Shown: positions 50,600 through 59,421 of the stretch, piece after piece
How positions within the stretch are numbered: the first letter of the stretch is position 1
How the letters are laid out: every line of letters starts with the position of its first letter
Assembly (NCBI GenBank): GCA_003343995.1
Contig: QAKE01000011.1
Span: forward strand, 62,001-126,000
Reading direction: 5' to 3'
Source of the DNA: Bacillota bacterium
GTDB lineage: Bacteria; Bacillota; Clostridia; Christensenellales; Borkfalkiaceae
Length of the DNA: 64,000 bases
Made by a program: the position numbers and the translations under genes
Notes under the pieces: generated by a model
The model's input: the letters and a program-made list of their open reading frames with translations, nothing else
Databases searched by the model: none
Told to the model about the DNA's origin: nothing

Positions 50600-51873
50600 T
50601 GCAGAAATCTCGTTCCGTTTACGCCCGGCTGCACACCCCGCAGCAGGGCACCGCCCTGTTCCTGTTGTGCTGGGCGGCCTACGCCGCCGCCTATGTGGGG
50701 CGGTACAACTATTCCGCCTTGATGGGGGCCATGACCGCCGAAGGGGTGCTGACCCTGCAGGCGGCGGGGGCGGTGTCCACCGGATATTTCCTCTGCTATG
50801 CGGCCGGGCAGGTGATCAGCGGTTTCGCCTGCCAGCGCTGGTCCCCCTACCGCATGATCTTTGCCGGGCTGGCGCTGTCCGGCCTGTGCAACTTGGGCAT
50901 GGCCGCCCTGCCCCCCGCCCTGATGCCGGTGCTGTGGGCCGCCAACGGGCTGTTTCAGGCCATGGTATGGCCGCCCATCGTGCGGCTGTTTGCCGAGTGC
51001 ATGCCCCTGGACCAACAGAAGGGCGCCTGCATCAACATCAACTCCACCACGCCGGCCGGCACCCTGGCTTCCTATGCCCTGTGCGCCCTGCTGCTGGCCC
51101 TGACCGGCTGGCGAACCGCCTTTACGGCCAGCGCCCTGGTGCTTCTGGTCATGGCCGGGGTGTGGGCGGCGGCCACCGGGCCGCTGCGCCGGGCTGCCCC
51201 CGCCCGGCCGTTGGAAACACCCCGCACCCCTGACCCGGAACACACGGTTCGTCCCCAGGGGGGCGGGCTGGGGGTACTGCTGGGCGCCGGGCTGCTGGGC
51301 CTGGCCGTGCCGGTGATCCTGCACGGCGCCCTGAAAGACGGTGTTACCAGCTGGGTGCCGACCATGGTTCAGGCCAACTTTGCGGTCAGTCCCGCCCTTT
51401 CTGCCGCCGTGTCCATGGTGCTGCCGCTGGTGAACCTGACCGGCGCCTATCTGGCCGGCTGGCTGGACCGCCGCTGGCTGCACAACGAGCTGAAAACCTG
51501 TGCCGTGCTGTTCGGGGCGGCCACCGCCGCCCTGGCCCTGCTGCCGTTGGCTGTGGGCCGCAGCCTGCCCCTGGCGCTGGCCCTGCTGGCGGTGACCACC
51601 GCCGCCATGTTGGGCATCAACACCCTGTTCATCAATGTGATCCCGGTGCGGGCGGGGCGCAGCGGCGGCGCCGCGGCCCTGTCCGGCCTGCTGAACGCCG
51701 TTACCTATGTGGGCGCGGCCGCCGCCACCTGGGGGGTGGGCGCCGCCGCCGACAGCTGGGGCTGGGGCGCTGTGTTCGCCCTCTGGCTGGCCATGGCGGT
51801 GGTCAGCCTGATCACCGTGCTGCTCTGCGCAGGGCGGTGGGCCAGATTTACCGCTGCACAGGAGGAAGTATGA
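50599..51873 (+). CDS. MFS transporter (GlpT/ExuT-like)
   Basis: 424 aa, about 12 membrane segments. The N-terminal YVGRYNYSALMGAM segment, a central hydrophilic loop rich in Pro/Ala (about 195-225) and the WVPTMVQANF region suggest the organophosphate/anion-sugar MFS branch. ATG 50599 overlaps the GH88 stop; its own stop overlaps the lyase ATG (ATGA). Translational coupling on both sides argues that it moves an intermediate of the same pathway, for example uronates. Confidence 0.82.
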   Translation: MQKSRSVYARLHTPQQGTALFLLCWAAYAAAYVGRYNYSALMGAMTAEGVLTLQAAGAVSTGYFLCYAAGQVISGFACQRWSPYRMIFAGLALSGLCNLGMAALPPALMPVLWAANGLFQAMVWPPIVRLFAECMPLDQQKGACININSTTPAGTLASYALCALLLALTGWRTAFTASALVLLVMAGVWAAATGPLRRAAPARPLETPRTPDPEHTVRPQGGGLGVLLGAGLLGLAVPVILHGALKDGVTSWVPTMVQANFAVSPALSAAVSMVLPLVNLTGAYLAGWLDRRWLHNELKTCAVLFGAATAALALLPLAVGRSLPLALALLAVTTAAMLGINTLFINVIPVRAGRSGGAAALSGLLNAVTYVGAAAATWGVGAAADSWGWGAVFALWLAMAVVSLITVLLCAGRWARFTAAQEEV

Positions 51874-53813
51874 CACAAGACTGCCATCCCTTGCTTTGGG
51901 CGGACCCCTCCGCTGCCGCCCGGGCCGTGGCGCGCTGCTGCCCCGACGCCGCCCGGACAGCCATCCGGCGGGCGGAGGAGATCTGCCGCGGGGAATACGT
52001 TTTTGCGGATCATTGGGAGATGGAACATGCCCCCGAACCGGTGCGGTTTGCCGGCCCGGTGAACTGGGAGCAAAGCCCCAACGGCGACCCCGAATGGGTC
52101 TATGCCCTGAACCGGCACACCATGTTTGTGAACCTGGGCAAGGCATGGCGGCTGACCGGGGAACCCCGTTACCGGGACGCCTTTCTGGACCTGCTGGATG
52201 ACTGGCTGACCCGGGTGCCCCACACCCCGGAGCGGGAACAGACCGCCTGGCGTGCCCTGGAAGCGGGGCTGCGGGCGGAAAACTGGCTGCGCGCTCTGGG
52301 ACTGTTTTCCGGGGAAATCCCCGCCGCCCTGCTGGACCGCACCCGGGAAAGCCTTGTCCGCCACGGCGAATACCTCTGCACCGCCCACGGACCGTTCCAG
52401 CAGCTGAGCAACTGGGGCGCCATCCAGGACCACGGCCTGTTTCTGCTGGGGGTCTGGGCACAGCGGGGCGACTGGCAGCAGCTGGCCCTGCGCCGCCTGA
52501 CCCAGAACCTGCACAACGCCGTGCTGCCGGATGGCACCCACTGGGAGCAAAGCCCGATGTACCACTGTGAGGTGCTGCATTCCGCCGCCGACACGGTGCT
52601 GGTGGCCCGCCGCGCGGGCATCCCGGTGCCCGCCGAACTGGAAGAAAAGACCCACGCCCTGGCCACCGCCCTGGCGGCCTGGGTGATGCCGGGGCGGTAC
52701 ATCCTGCCCCAGAGCGACAGCGATGTGATCGACGCCGGGGATCTGCTGGCCCAGGGGGCGCTGCTGTTCCGGGACCAGACCCTGGCCGCCGCTGCCCAAG
52801 GCCCGCTGCTGGAGGAAACCTTCTGGGATTTCGGCCCCGATGCGCCCCGGGAACTGGCGGCGCTGGGCGCCAGGCGGCCCCATTGCCCCTCCCAGGCGCT
52901 GCCGCACAGCGGCAACTATATGCTGCGGGCGGGCTGGGCGCCCCAGGACACCTGCCTGCACCTGCACGCCGGCCCCCTGGGGGGCGGCCACGGCCACGCC
53001 GACCTGCTGCATCTGGACCTCTACCACAAAGGGGAGGGGGTTCTGGTGGACGGGGGCCGTGGCACCTATGTGGAAGGTTCCCTGCGCCGGGCGCTGAAAA
53101 GCCCCGCCGCCCACAACACCCTGCGGCTGGATGATACCGATTTTACCCGGTATCTTTCCACCTGGGGGTGGCAAAACCCCGCCGAACCCCTGCCCGTGGT
53201 CTTTCGCACCACGCCGGCGGCGGACTATCTGCGCGCCGGGCATCTGGGCTACCTGGAAGAAGGCTGTGTGGTGGAACGCACCGTGGTGTTTCTCAAAAGC
53301 GGCTGGGTGGTGGTGGCGGATGCCATCCGCGCCGCCGACGCCCGCCCCCACACCGCCCGCCAGTATTTCCACTTCGGCCCCGGCGGGCTGACCCGGGAGG
53401 GGAATGCCGTGTGCTGGCAGGGAACCCGCGCCGCCGCCCGGCTGTTCTGGCTCACCGGCCAGCGCGCCGCCCTGGGCCAGGGGATGCTGGCCCCCCGCTA
53501 CAACACCGGGGAAAAAGCCCCCGTTCTGACCCTGGACACCGATTTTTCCGGCTCCACTGTGCTGCTGACGGTGGTGGCCCTGCAGGACCATCCCGCCCAG
53601 GTGGAACTGCTGCCGGTGACCGATGCTTCGGGGCAAAATCTGCCCGCCGCCACCGCCCAGGCCCTGCGCCTGACCTGCGGCCGGGCGCGCAGCACCCTGC
53701 TGCTGTCCCACCAGGCCCCCGGAGCGGGGCTGCTGCGGGCCGGGGACCATGCCGGATACGGCCGGGCCCTGCTGTTTACCGACGACATACCGGGCGGGCT
53801 TTGCCTCGCCTGA
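51870..53813 (+). CDS. Heparinase II/III-family polysaccharide lyase, cytoplasmic
   Basis: 647 aa. The N-terminal alpha-helical toroid (to about 340) holds QLSNWGAIQDHG and WEQSPMYHCEVLH, conserved in heparinase II/III-type lyases. The C-terminal beta-sandwich carries the HGHADLLHLDLYHKG segment with catalytic-type histidines and the VDGGRGTYVEG strand. Such lyases cut next to uronic acids by beta-elimination, giving the unsaturated ends that GH88 removes. No signal peptide is present, unlike most secreted lyases, so it acts on imported oligosaccharides. ATG 51870 overlaps the MFS stop by four bases. The exact PL family and glycan (glycosaminoglycan, RG-I or other) are unresolved. Confidence 0.85.
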   Translation: MTQDCHPLLWADPSAAARAVARCCPDAARTAIRRAEEICRGEYVFADHWEMEHAPEPVRFAGPVNWEQSPNGDPEWVYALNRHTMFVNLGKAWRLTGEPRYRDAFLDLLDDWLTRVPHTPEREQTAWRALEAGLRAENWLRALGLFSGEIPAALLDRTRESLVRHGEYLCTAHGPFQQLSNWGAIQDHGLFLLGVWAQRGDWQQLALRRLTQNLHNAVLPDGTHWEQSPMYHCEVLHSAADTVLVARRAGIPVPAELEEKTHALATALAAWVMPGRYILPQSDSDVIDAGDLLAQGALLFRDQTLAAAAQGPLLEETFWDFGPDAPRELAALGARRPHCPSQALPHSGNYMLRAGWAPQDTCLHLHAGPLGGGHGHADLLHLDLYHKGEGVLVDGGRGTYVEGSLRRALKSPAAHNTLRLDDTDFTRYLSTWGWQNPAEPLPVVFRTTPAADYLRAGHLGYLEEGCVVERTVVFLKSGWVVVADAIRAADARPHTARQYFHFGPGGLTREGNAVCWQGTRAAARLFWLTGQRAALGQGMLAPRYNTGEKAPVLTLDTDFSGSTVLLTVVALQDHPAQVELLPVTDASGQNLPAATAQALRLTCGRARSTLLLSHQAPGAGLLRAGDHAGYGRALLFTDDIPGGLCLA

Positions 53814-53837
53814 CACCACCGAAAGGGGAGTTTACCG

Positions 53838-56009
53838 ATGAATGAAGTGAAGAACCGCGGCCGCGTGACCATTCCCACCGATATGGACGTGGTCCCCGAA
53901 ACCCTGCAGCTGCTGGACCGCTGGGGCGCCGACGCCATCCGTGACTGTGACGGCACCGACTTTCCCCAGGAATTGAAGGACACCGGCGCCAAGGTCTACG
54001 CCACCTATTACACCACCCGCAAGGACAACGCCTGGGCCAAGGCCAACCCCGACGAAGTGCAGCAGTGCTACATCATGACGGCGTTCCATACCGCCGCCGA
54101 AGGCCCGCTCTCCATTCCTCTGATGAAGGGCATCAGCCCCGAACTGATGCAGCCCAACACCCGGGACGACATCGCCCGCTGGTGGGAGGTGGTGGACCGC
54201 ACCACCGGCCAGCCCATCCCCGCTGCCGCCTGGCGCTACGACGAAGGGACCGGCTGTGTGGTCATCGAAGCGCCGGTGGCTTACCACGAGTACACCGTCA
54301 GCTTTCTTGCCTACCTGATCTGGGATCCCGTGCACATGTACAACGCCGTGGTCAACGAATGGAAGGACTTCGAGCACCAGATCACCTTTGACGTGCGCCA
54401 GCCCAAGACCCACAAATATTCCATGGAGCGGCTGCGGAAATTCATCGAGGCCCATCCCTACGTCAACGTCATCCGCTACACCACCTTCTTCCATCAGTTT
54501 ACCCTGATGTTCGACGAGCTGAAGCGGGAAAAGTATGTGGATTGGTACGGCTATTCTGCCAGCGTTTCCCCCTACATCCTCAAGCAGTTTGAGGAAGAGG
54601 TGGGCTATGCGTTCCGCCCCGAGTTCATCATCGACCAGGGCTATTACAACAACCAGTACCGGGTGCCCAGCAAGGAGTACAAGGACTTCCAGGCCTTCCA
54701 GCGCCGGGAGGTGGCCAAGCTGGTGCGGGAAATGACCGACATCACCCACGAGTACGGCAAGGAAGCCATGATGTTCCTGGGCGACCACTGGATCGGCACC
54801 GAACCCTTCATGCCGGAGTTCCAGAACGCCGGCGTGGATGCGGTGGTAGGCAGCGTGGGCAACGGGTCCACCCTGCGCCTGATCTCCGACATCAAGGGGG
54901 TCAAGTACACCGAAGGACGCTTTTTGCCCTACTTCTTCCCCGACACCTTTCACGAGGGCGGCGACCCGGTCCGGGAAGCCAAGGAAAACTGGGTCACGGC
55001 CCGCCGCGCCATCCTGCGCAGCCCCATCGACCGCATCGGCTACGGCGGCTACCTGAAACTGGCCTGCCAGTTCCCGGAATTCCTGGATTATGTGGAGAGC
55101 GTCTGCAACGAGTTCCGGGAACTGTACCAGAACATCAAGGGCACCACCCCCTACTGCGTCAAGACCGTCGCGGTGCTGAACAGCTGGGGCAAGATGCGCG
55201 CCTGGGGCTGCCACATGGTGCACCATGCCCTGTACCAGAAGCAGAATTACAGCTACGCCGGGGTCATCGAGGCCCTGTCCGGCGCACCCTTTGATGTGAA
55301 ATTCATCAGCTTTGACGACATCAAGGCCGACCCCCATGTGCTGGATTCCATCGACGTGCTCATCAACGTGGGCGACGCAGACACCGCCCACACCGGCGGC
55401 AAGGTCTGGGAGGACCCGGAAATTTCCGCGGCCGTCAAGGGCTTTGTGCATCGCGGCGGCGGCCTCATCGGCGTGGGCGAACCGGGCGGCCACCAATACC
55501 AGGGCCGTTACCTGCAGCTGGCGGCCCCCCTGGGCGTGGAAAAGGAGACCGGCTTCACCCTGAACTACGACAAGTATAACTGGGACGAGCACCGCGACCA
55601 TTTCATTCTGGCCGACTGCCCCGGCCACGATGTGGACTTCGGGGAGGGCAAGAAGAGCATCTATGCCCTTGAGGACACCGAAATCCTGATCCAGCGGGAC
55701 CGGGAAGTGCAGATGGCCGTCCACGAATACGGCCAGGGCCGCGGCGTTTACATCAGCGGCCTGCCCTACAGCTTTATCAACAACCGTGTGCTCCACCGCG
55801 CCATTCTGTGGGCTTCCCATGCCGAGGACGCGCTGCACACCTGGTTCTCCGCCAACTATAACGTGGAAGTGCATGCCTATGTAAAGAACGGCAAGTACTG
55901 CGTGGTCAACAACACCTATGAGCCGCAGGATACCACCGTCTACCGCGGCGATGGGTCCAGCTTTGATCTCCACCTGGACGCCAACGAGATTCGCTGGTAT
56001 GAGATCTGA
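53838..56009 (+). CDS. GH112 phosphorylase (galacto-N-biose/lacto-N-biose type)
   Basis: 723 aa, full length for GH112. Signature stretches: GRVTIPTD at 8-15, GADAIRDCDGTDF at 30-42, YTVSFLAYLIWDPV, FLGDHWIGTEPF with the catalytic Asp about 310, and GVKYTEGRFLPYFFPDTF. Family reaction: phosphorolysis of beta-galactosides, Gal-beta-1,3-HexNAc or Gal-beta-1,4-L-rhamnose, giving galactose-1-phosphate. Which acceptor applies is not readable. ATG 53838 with GAAAGGGGAG; 24 bases after the lyase. Its presence beside a uronate lyase and GH88 is unusual. The stop lies inside the next gene (11-base overlap). Confidence 0.92.
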   Translation: MNEVKNRGRVTIPTDMDVVPETLQLLDRWGADAIRDCDGTDFPQELKDTGAKVYATYYTTRKDNAWAKANPDEVQQCYIMTAFHTAAEGPLSIPLMKGISPELMQPNTRDDIARWWEVVDRTTGQPIPAAAWRYDEGTGCVVIEAPVAYHEYTVSFLAYLIWDPVHMYNAVVNEWKDFEHQITFDVRQPKTHKYSMERLRKFIEAHPYVNVIRYTTFFHQFTLMFDELKREKYVDWYGYSASVSPYILKQFEEEVGYAFRPEFIIDQGYYNNQYRVPSKEYKDFQAFQRREVAKLVREMTDITHEYGKEAMMFLGDHWIGTEPFMPEFQNAGVDAVVGSVGNGSTLRLISDIKGVKYTEGRFLPYFFPDTFHEGGDPVREAKENWVTARRAILRSPIDRIGYGGYLKLACQFPEFLDYVESVCNEFRELYQNIKGTTPYCVKTVAVLNSWGKMRAWGCHMVHHALYQKQNYSYAGVIEALSGAPFDVKFISFDDIKADPHVLDSIDVLINVGDADTAHTGGKVWEDPEISAAVKGFVHRGGGLIGVGEPGGHQYQGRYLQLAAPLGVEKETGFTLNYDKYNWDEHRDHFILADCPGHDVDFGEGKKSIYALEDTEILIQRDREVQMAVHEYGQGRGVYISGLPYSFINNRVLHRAILWASHAEDALHTWFSANYNVEVHAYVKNGKYCVVNNTYEPQDTTVYRGDGSSFDLHLDANEIRWYEI

Positions 56010-56919
56010 GGCACAGGCGGCAGGGCCGCTGGTGGACTTTCACCTCCACACCACCGCCTCCGACGGACGCAGAACCCCGGAACAGGTGGTGGAACAGGCC
56101 GTCGCCGCCGGGCTGTGCCGGATGGCGGTGACCGACCATGATACGGTGGCGGGGGTGGCCCCCGCACGCCGGGCTGCGGCAGGGCGGATCCCGCTGGTGC
56201 CCGGTATCGAATTCACCTGCCGGGAGCAAGCGCTGGCCCCGGGCCTGGCGCCCATCTCGCTGCATCTTCTGGGGTATGGCATCGACCCGGCGCATCCGGC
56301 CCTGGCCGCCGCCCTGCGGGACCGGGACGCCGCGGTGCGCCGCGCCTACCAGGCCCTGCTGGACAAGCTGGCCGCCGGGGGCTGCCCCCTGCGGCTGGAG
56401 GAGATCCCCGCCCGGTGCGGCCCCAACCACCTGGAACTGGCGGACATCGACCGGGCGGTGCAGACCGCCTGCCCCGGCGCCGCTGCCCTGCCGGAACTGC
56501 GCGCCTTGGTGGCGGAGCACACCGCCGTGATGGACCGGCAGAACATCCCGGTGGAGCGGGCGGTGGAATTGATCCACGCCGCCGGGGGTCTGGCAGTGTG
56601 GGCCCATCCCTTCCACGTCTACCGGCGGTTTGCCAAGCAGCGGCTGGAGATTTCCCAGGTGAAAGCCTGTCTGCGGCAGCTGCGCACCTTCGGTCTGGAC
56701 GGCCTGGAAGCCTATTACCGCGCCTTTGGGGAGGAGGAGCGCGCCGCCCTGGATGCGCTTGCCGGGGAAAACGGTCTGCTGTGCACCGCCGGCAGCGACT
56801 GCCACGGCACCCCGCCCCGGGACCGGATGGGGGTGGTCTGCCCGCCTCGGCGGTGGGCGGAACTGCAGCGGCAGCTCGCGTTTTTCCCGACGGCGGAAAA
56901 GTCCGCCGCGGTGCGGTGA
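55999..56919 (+). CDS. TrpH/RNase AM-like PHP-domain protein
   Basis: 306 aa from ATG 55999, overlapping the GH112 stop. The PHP motifs DFHLHTTASDG, VTDHDTVAGV, PGIEFTC, VWAHPFH and SDCHGTPPR follow the order of TrpH-type 3',5'-nucleotide phosphatase/5'-3' exonuclease proteins. Here it is embedded in a sugar operon, so it may instead act on a phosphorylated intermediate. It is more Ala/Arg-rich than its neighbours. Ends at a long bidirectional terminator. Confidence 0.82.
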   Translation: MRSEAQAAGPLVDFHLHTTASDGRRTPEQVVEQAVAAGLCRMAVTDHDTVAGVAPARRAAAGRIPLVPGIEFTCREQALAPGLAPISLHLLGYGIDPAHPALAAALRDRDAAVRRAYQALLDKLAAGGCPLRLEEIPARCGPNHLELADIDRAVQTACPGAAALPELRALVAEHTAVMDRQNIPVERAVELIHAAGGLAVWAHPFHVYRRFAKQRLEISQVKACLRQLRTFGLDGLEAYYRAFGEEERAALDALAGENGLLCTAGSDCHGTPPRDRMGVVCPPRRWAELQRQLAFFPTAEKSAAVR

Positions 56920-56949
56920 AAGATTGCCCCCGCATTCCATCGAACGGAC

Positions 56950-57004
56950 AAAAATGCCCCTGGTGCAGGAAGCCGGAGACGCTTCCTCACACCGGGGGCA
57001 TTTT
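56950..57004. terminator. Long bidirectional terminator
   Basis: Outer stem AAAATGCCCC-TGGTG (56951-56965) with CACCGGGGGCATTTT (56990-57004, one G-T wobble), plus an inner AGGAAGC/GCTTCCT stem (56967-56973, 56981-56987). A/T ends serve both strands. Confidence 0.9.
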
Positions 57005-57030
57005 GCTTTGGCTGCATCATCCGGGGCGAT

Positions 57031-58341
57031 TCAATGGCAGTCCGGGTTTTTCAGATCCCCGGTGGCCGGGTTGTCGATGAGCTTGCCGTCCCGGGCAAAC
57101 CGGGACCCGTGGCAGGGGCAGTCCCAGGTATGCTCCTGGGGATTCCATTTCAGCGCACAGCCCAGATGGGGGCACCGTCTGGCGGTGGGGGTCAGCAGGC
57201 TGACCATGGTTTCCCATCCGTTGACCGCCAGCTGGGGACGCAGGATGGACCGGGCGGGGGAAAACACCTCCGCATAGGGATTCTCCCTGCCCTGCACAAG
57301 ATCGGTGAGGAGCATGGCGGCCACCATGGAGGTGGTCATGCCCCATTTGTTGAACCCGGTGGCCACATACCAGTCCGGGGTGGCAGCGGAATAGCGCCCG
57401 ATATACGGCACGCCGTCCAGGCTCATGCAGTCCTGCGTGGCCCAATGGGCGACCTCCTGCGCGGCGGGGTAGTGCCGCCGGGCAAAATCTCGCAGTTCCT
57501 GCCAGCCGCCGCCCGGCTTTCCGGTGCGGTGGCCGCCGCCCCCAATGAGCAGAAGATCCCTGTAATTCCGGAAGGAAAGCCCTGTCTTGGCCTCGTCCAG
57601 ATACATGCCGCCCACATCCGGCGCGTTTTTGAGGGCAATGACATAAGACCGCTGCTGGTACAGTTTGAGAAAGTAACTGCCGTGCTTGTTGACAAAGGGA
57701 AAGTGGGTGGTCACGATGATCTTCCGGGCGCGGATGCGGCCATGGTCTGTTACCGCCGTGGTGCCCGCCAGTTCCCGCACCCGGGTGTGCTCATAGATGT
57801 GCAGATCCCGGGCGATGTGGGAAACAAACTGCAAGGGATGAAACTGTGCCTGGCGGGGAAAGCAGACCGCCCCGGCAACGGGAAAGGGAAGGGGCAGCTT
57901 GTCCGCAAATTCCGCCGGAAACCCCAGCTTTTCCAGGGCTTTCCGCTCCCGCTCGATCTTGCCCCGGTCCTCCAGGGAATAGACGTAGGCTGCCTTTTCC
58001 TCAAAACCGCAGTCGATTGGACGGCACAGCTCCCGGTATTGCTGCAGGGCAGCCTCGTTGGCGGCAAGATATTGCTTTGCCTGCTCCGGTCCAAACCGGG
58101 AAATCAGCTTGTCGTAGATCAGCCCGTGCTGACTGGAAATTTTGGCGGTGGTGTTTTTGGTGATGCCGCTGCAGATGGTTTGCGCTTCCGCCAGCAGATA
58201 CGGCACCCCGGCACGGTGCAGAAGGCAGGCGCACAGGACGCCCGCCATGCCGCCGCCGATGATCAGCACATCGGTGTCCAGGTCTTTGTCCTGGACGGGA
58301 AAGGACGGCTTTTCCCAGGTTTGCTCCCAAAGAGATTCCAT
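57031..58341 (-). CDS. FAD-dependent oxidoreductase with C-terminal Rieske [2Fe-2S] domain (YhfW-like)
   Basis: 436 aa. ATG 58341 with AGAGGG. The DAO-type FAD-binding domain begins with IIGGGMAG (residues 27-34) and TKNTTAK; the NKWGMTTSMVAA segment closes the flavin site. The last about 60 residues contain CPHLGC and CPCHGSRF, the two Cys-x-His / Cys-x-x-His halves of a Rieske cluster, in a truncated small domain. B. subtilis YhfW has the same fusion; its substrate is unknown. It probably oxidises an amine or hydroxy acid with electrons passing to the iron-sulphur centre. Separate from the carbohydrate operons. Confidence 0.85.
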   Translation of the reverse strand: MESLWEQTWEKPSFPVQDKDLDTDVLIIGGGMAGVLCACLLHRAGVPYLLAEAQTICSGITKNTTAKISSQHGLIYDKLISRFGPEQAKQYLAANEAALQQYRELCRPIDCGFEEKAAYVYSLEDRGKIERERKALEKLGFPAEFADKLPLPFPVAGAVCFPRQAQFHPLQFVSHIARDLHIYEHTRVRELAGTTAVTDHGRIRARKIIVTTHFPFVNKHGSYFLKLYQQRSYVIALKNAPDVGGMYLDEAKTGLSFRNYRDLLLIGGGGHRTGKPGGGWQELRDFARRHYPAAQEVAHWATQDCMSLDGVPYIGRYSAATPDWYVATGFNKWGMTTSMVAAMLLTDLVQGRENPYAEVFSPARSILRPQLAVNGWETMVSLLTPTARRCPHLGCALKWNPQEHTWDCPCHGSRFARDGKLIDNPATGDLKNPDCH

Positions 58342-58418
58342 ATTTCGTTTCCCTCTTGCTGGTTGGATGCGGCCATGGCCCCAAAGGCGTTTTGGCCTTG
58401 GGAAGAAAGGGCGTGTTT

Positions 58419-59252
58419 TCAGCGCCTCGGATCCGGGACGAACTCGTAAACCGCATGGCCGCTTTGCAGGTGAAACACCGTCTTTCCGTTTTTGGTCAGC
58501 CTTGCTTCCAGGTGCGCGTTGCAGCTTTCCCGGATGGTATTGGACATGGTTCCCCGCTGCGGCGCACGAAGGGGGTGGCCGGCATGGGTGGGGGTCAGGT
58601 TCAGTTCCAGTGTGAGGTCACCTTGGGAAAGTCGGATGTGTTCCGGCGTGAAGACGCGGATTCTGACCCCCCGGTAGGTGGCCAGGCGGTATTCCTTGCC
58701 CCGGTACAGGATGGCGCAGATGCATCCCCGGAAGGCGGCGCCGCAAAAGGGGACGCGGGCAATGGAAAGCATCAGGGAACAGGGCGCGGGAAAATCATTG
58801 CACTGTACCCACAGATAGGAACGGGGGAAAGAGGTGCCGCTGTCTTTTTCCGCATACCCCAGACCCCCGTCGAAGTCGTACCGCTCTCCGTCCACCGTGA
58901 TGCTGCCCCGCAGGCGGTGCGCCATACTGAGCACACCATGCCGGCACTCCATGGGGAAAAAGCGGAATGGTCCCATAATGTCGGAGCCGAGGGGGGCAAA
59001 GGGACCGTAGCGGATCTCGGCGCTGACGCCGGGCAGCCGGATGCGGCATCCCTGTTTGGAAAAACGGCACTGGTCCGCCCGAATGATCCCGTCCTTGATG
59101 GTTACACGGGATACCGCAAACTGCCGTGCGCCTTTTTGGGAAATCATCTGGACAAACCCGCCGCTCTGCGCCCGGCCGGGAATGAATGCCACCATGGAAT
59201 CTCCCTTTTGATGTTTGAAATACCAGCCTTCAAAGCCCTTCTGCCCCTGCAT
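58419..59252 (-). CDS. Tocopherol-cyclase-like / lipocalin-type protein
   Basis: 277 aa from ATG 59252 (GAGCATGT context; AGGA close upstream), chosen because the family start GWYFKHQKG lies at residues 8-16. Recognisable stretches: FIPGRAQSGG, GPFRFFPMECRHG, DGGLGYAEKDSG, SYLWVQCNDF. These resemble the tocopherol cyclase-like family (PF14249), found in some Firmicutes without tocopherol synthesis. No signal peptide. It follows the alpha/beta hydrolase gene after a terminator and precedes the FAD-Rieske gene by 77 bases. Function unknown; a lipid or hydrophobic ligand is likely. Confidence 0.75.
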   Translation of the reverse strand: MQGQKGFEGWYFKHQKGDSMVAFIPGRAQSGGFVQMISQKGARQFAVSRVTIKDGIIRADQCRFSKQGCRIRLPGVSAEIRYGPFAPLGSDIMGPFRFFPMECRHGVLSMAHRLRGSITVDGERYDFDGGLGYAEKDSGTSFPRSYLWVQCNDFPAPCSLMLSIARVPFCGAAFRGCICAILYRGKEYRLATYRGVRIRVFTPEHIRLSQGDLTLELNLTPTHAGHPLRAPQRGTMSNTIRESCNAHLEARLTKNGKTVFHLQSGHAVYEFVPDPRR

Positions 59253-59361
59253 GTTCCTGACACAGCCTTCCTTTATTGTACTGCCTTTAGTATGCCCACC
59301 CGGAAGAAGATAAAATCGGTCTGGTTTTGGGCAACGCCGGGGGCTGGCCGGGCTGCAAACC

Positions 59362-59403
59362 AAAAGGCGTGCCGTCTGTTTTGATCCAGAAAGCACGCCT
59401 TTT
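59362..59403 (-). terminator. Terminator of the alpha/beta hydrolase gene
   Basis: A perfect 11-bp stem (59362-59372 with 59393-59403) with a 20-base loop; short T-run on the minus strand. Confidence 0.7.
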
Positions 59404-59421
59404 GGGGAAAGATGTGGATTG

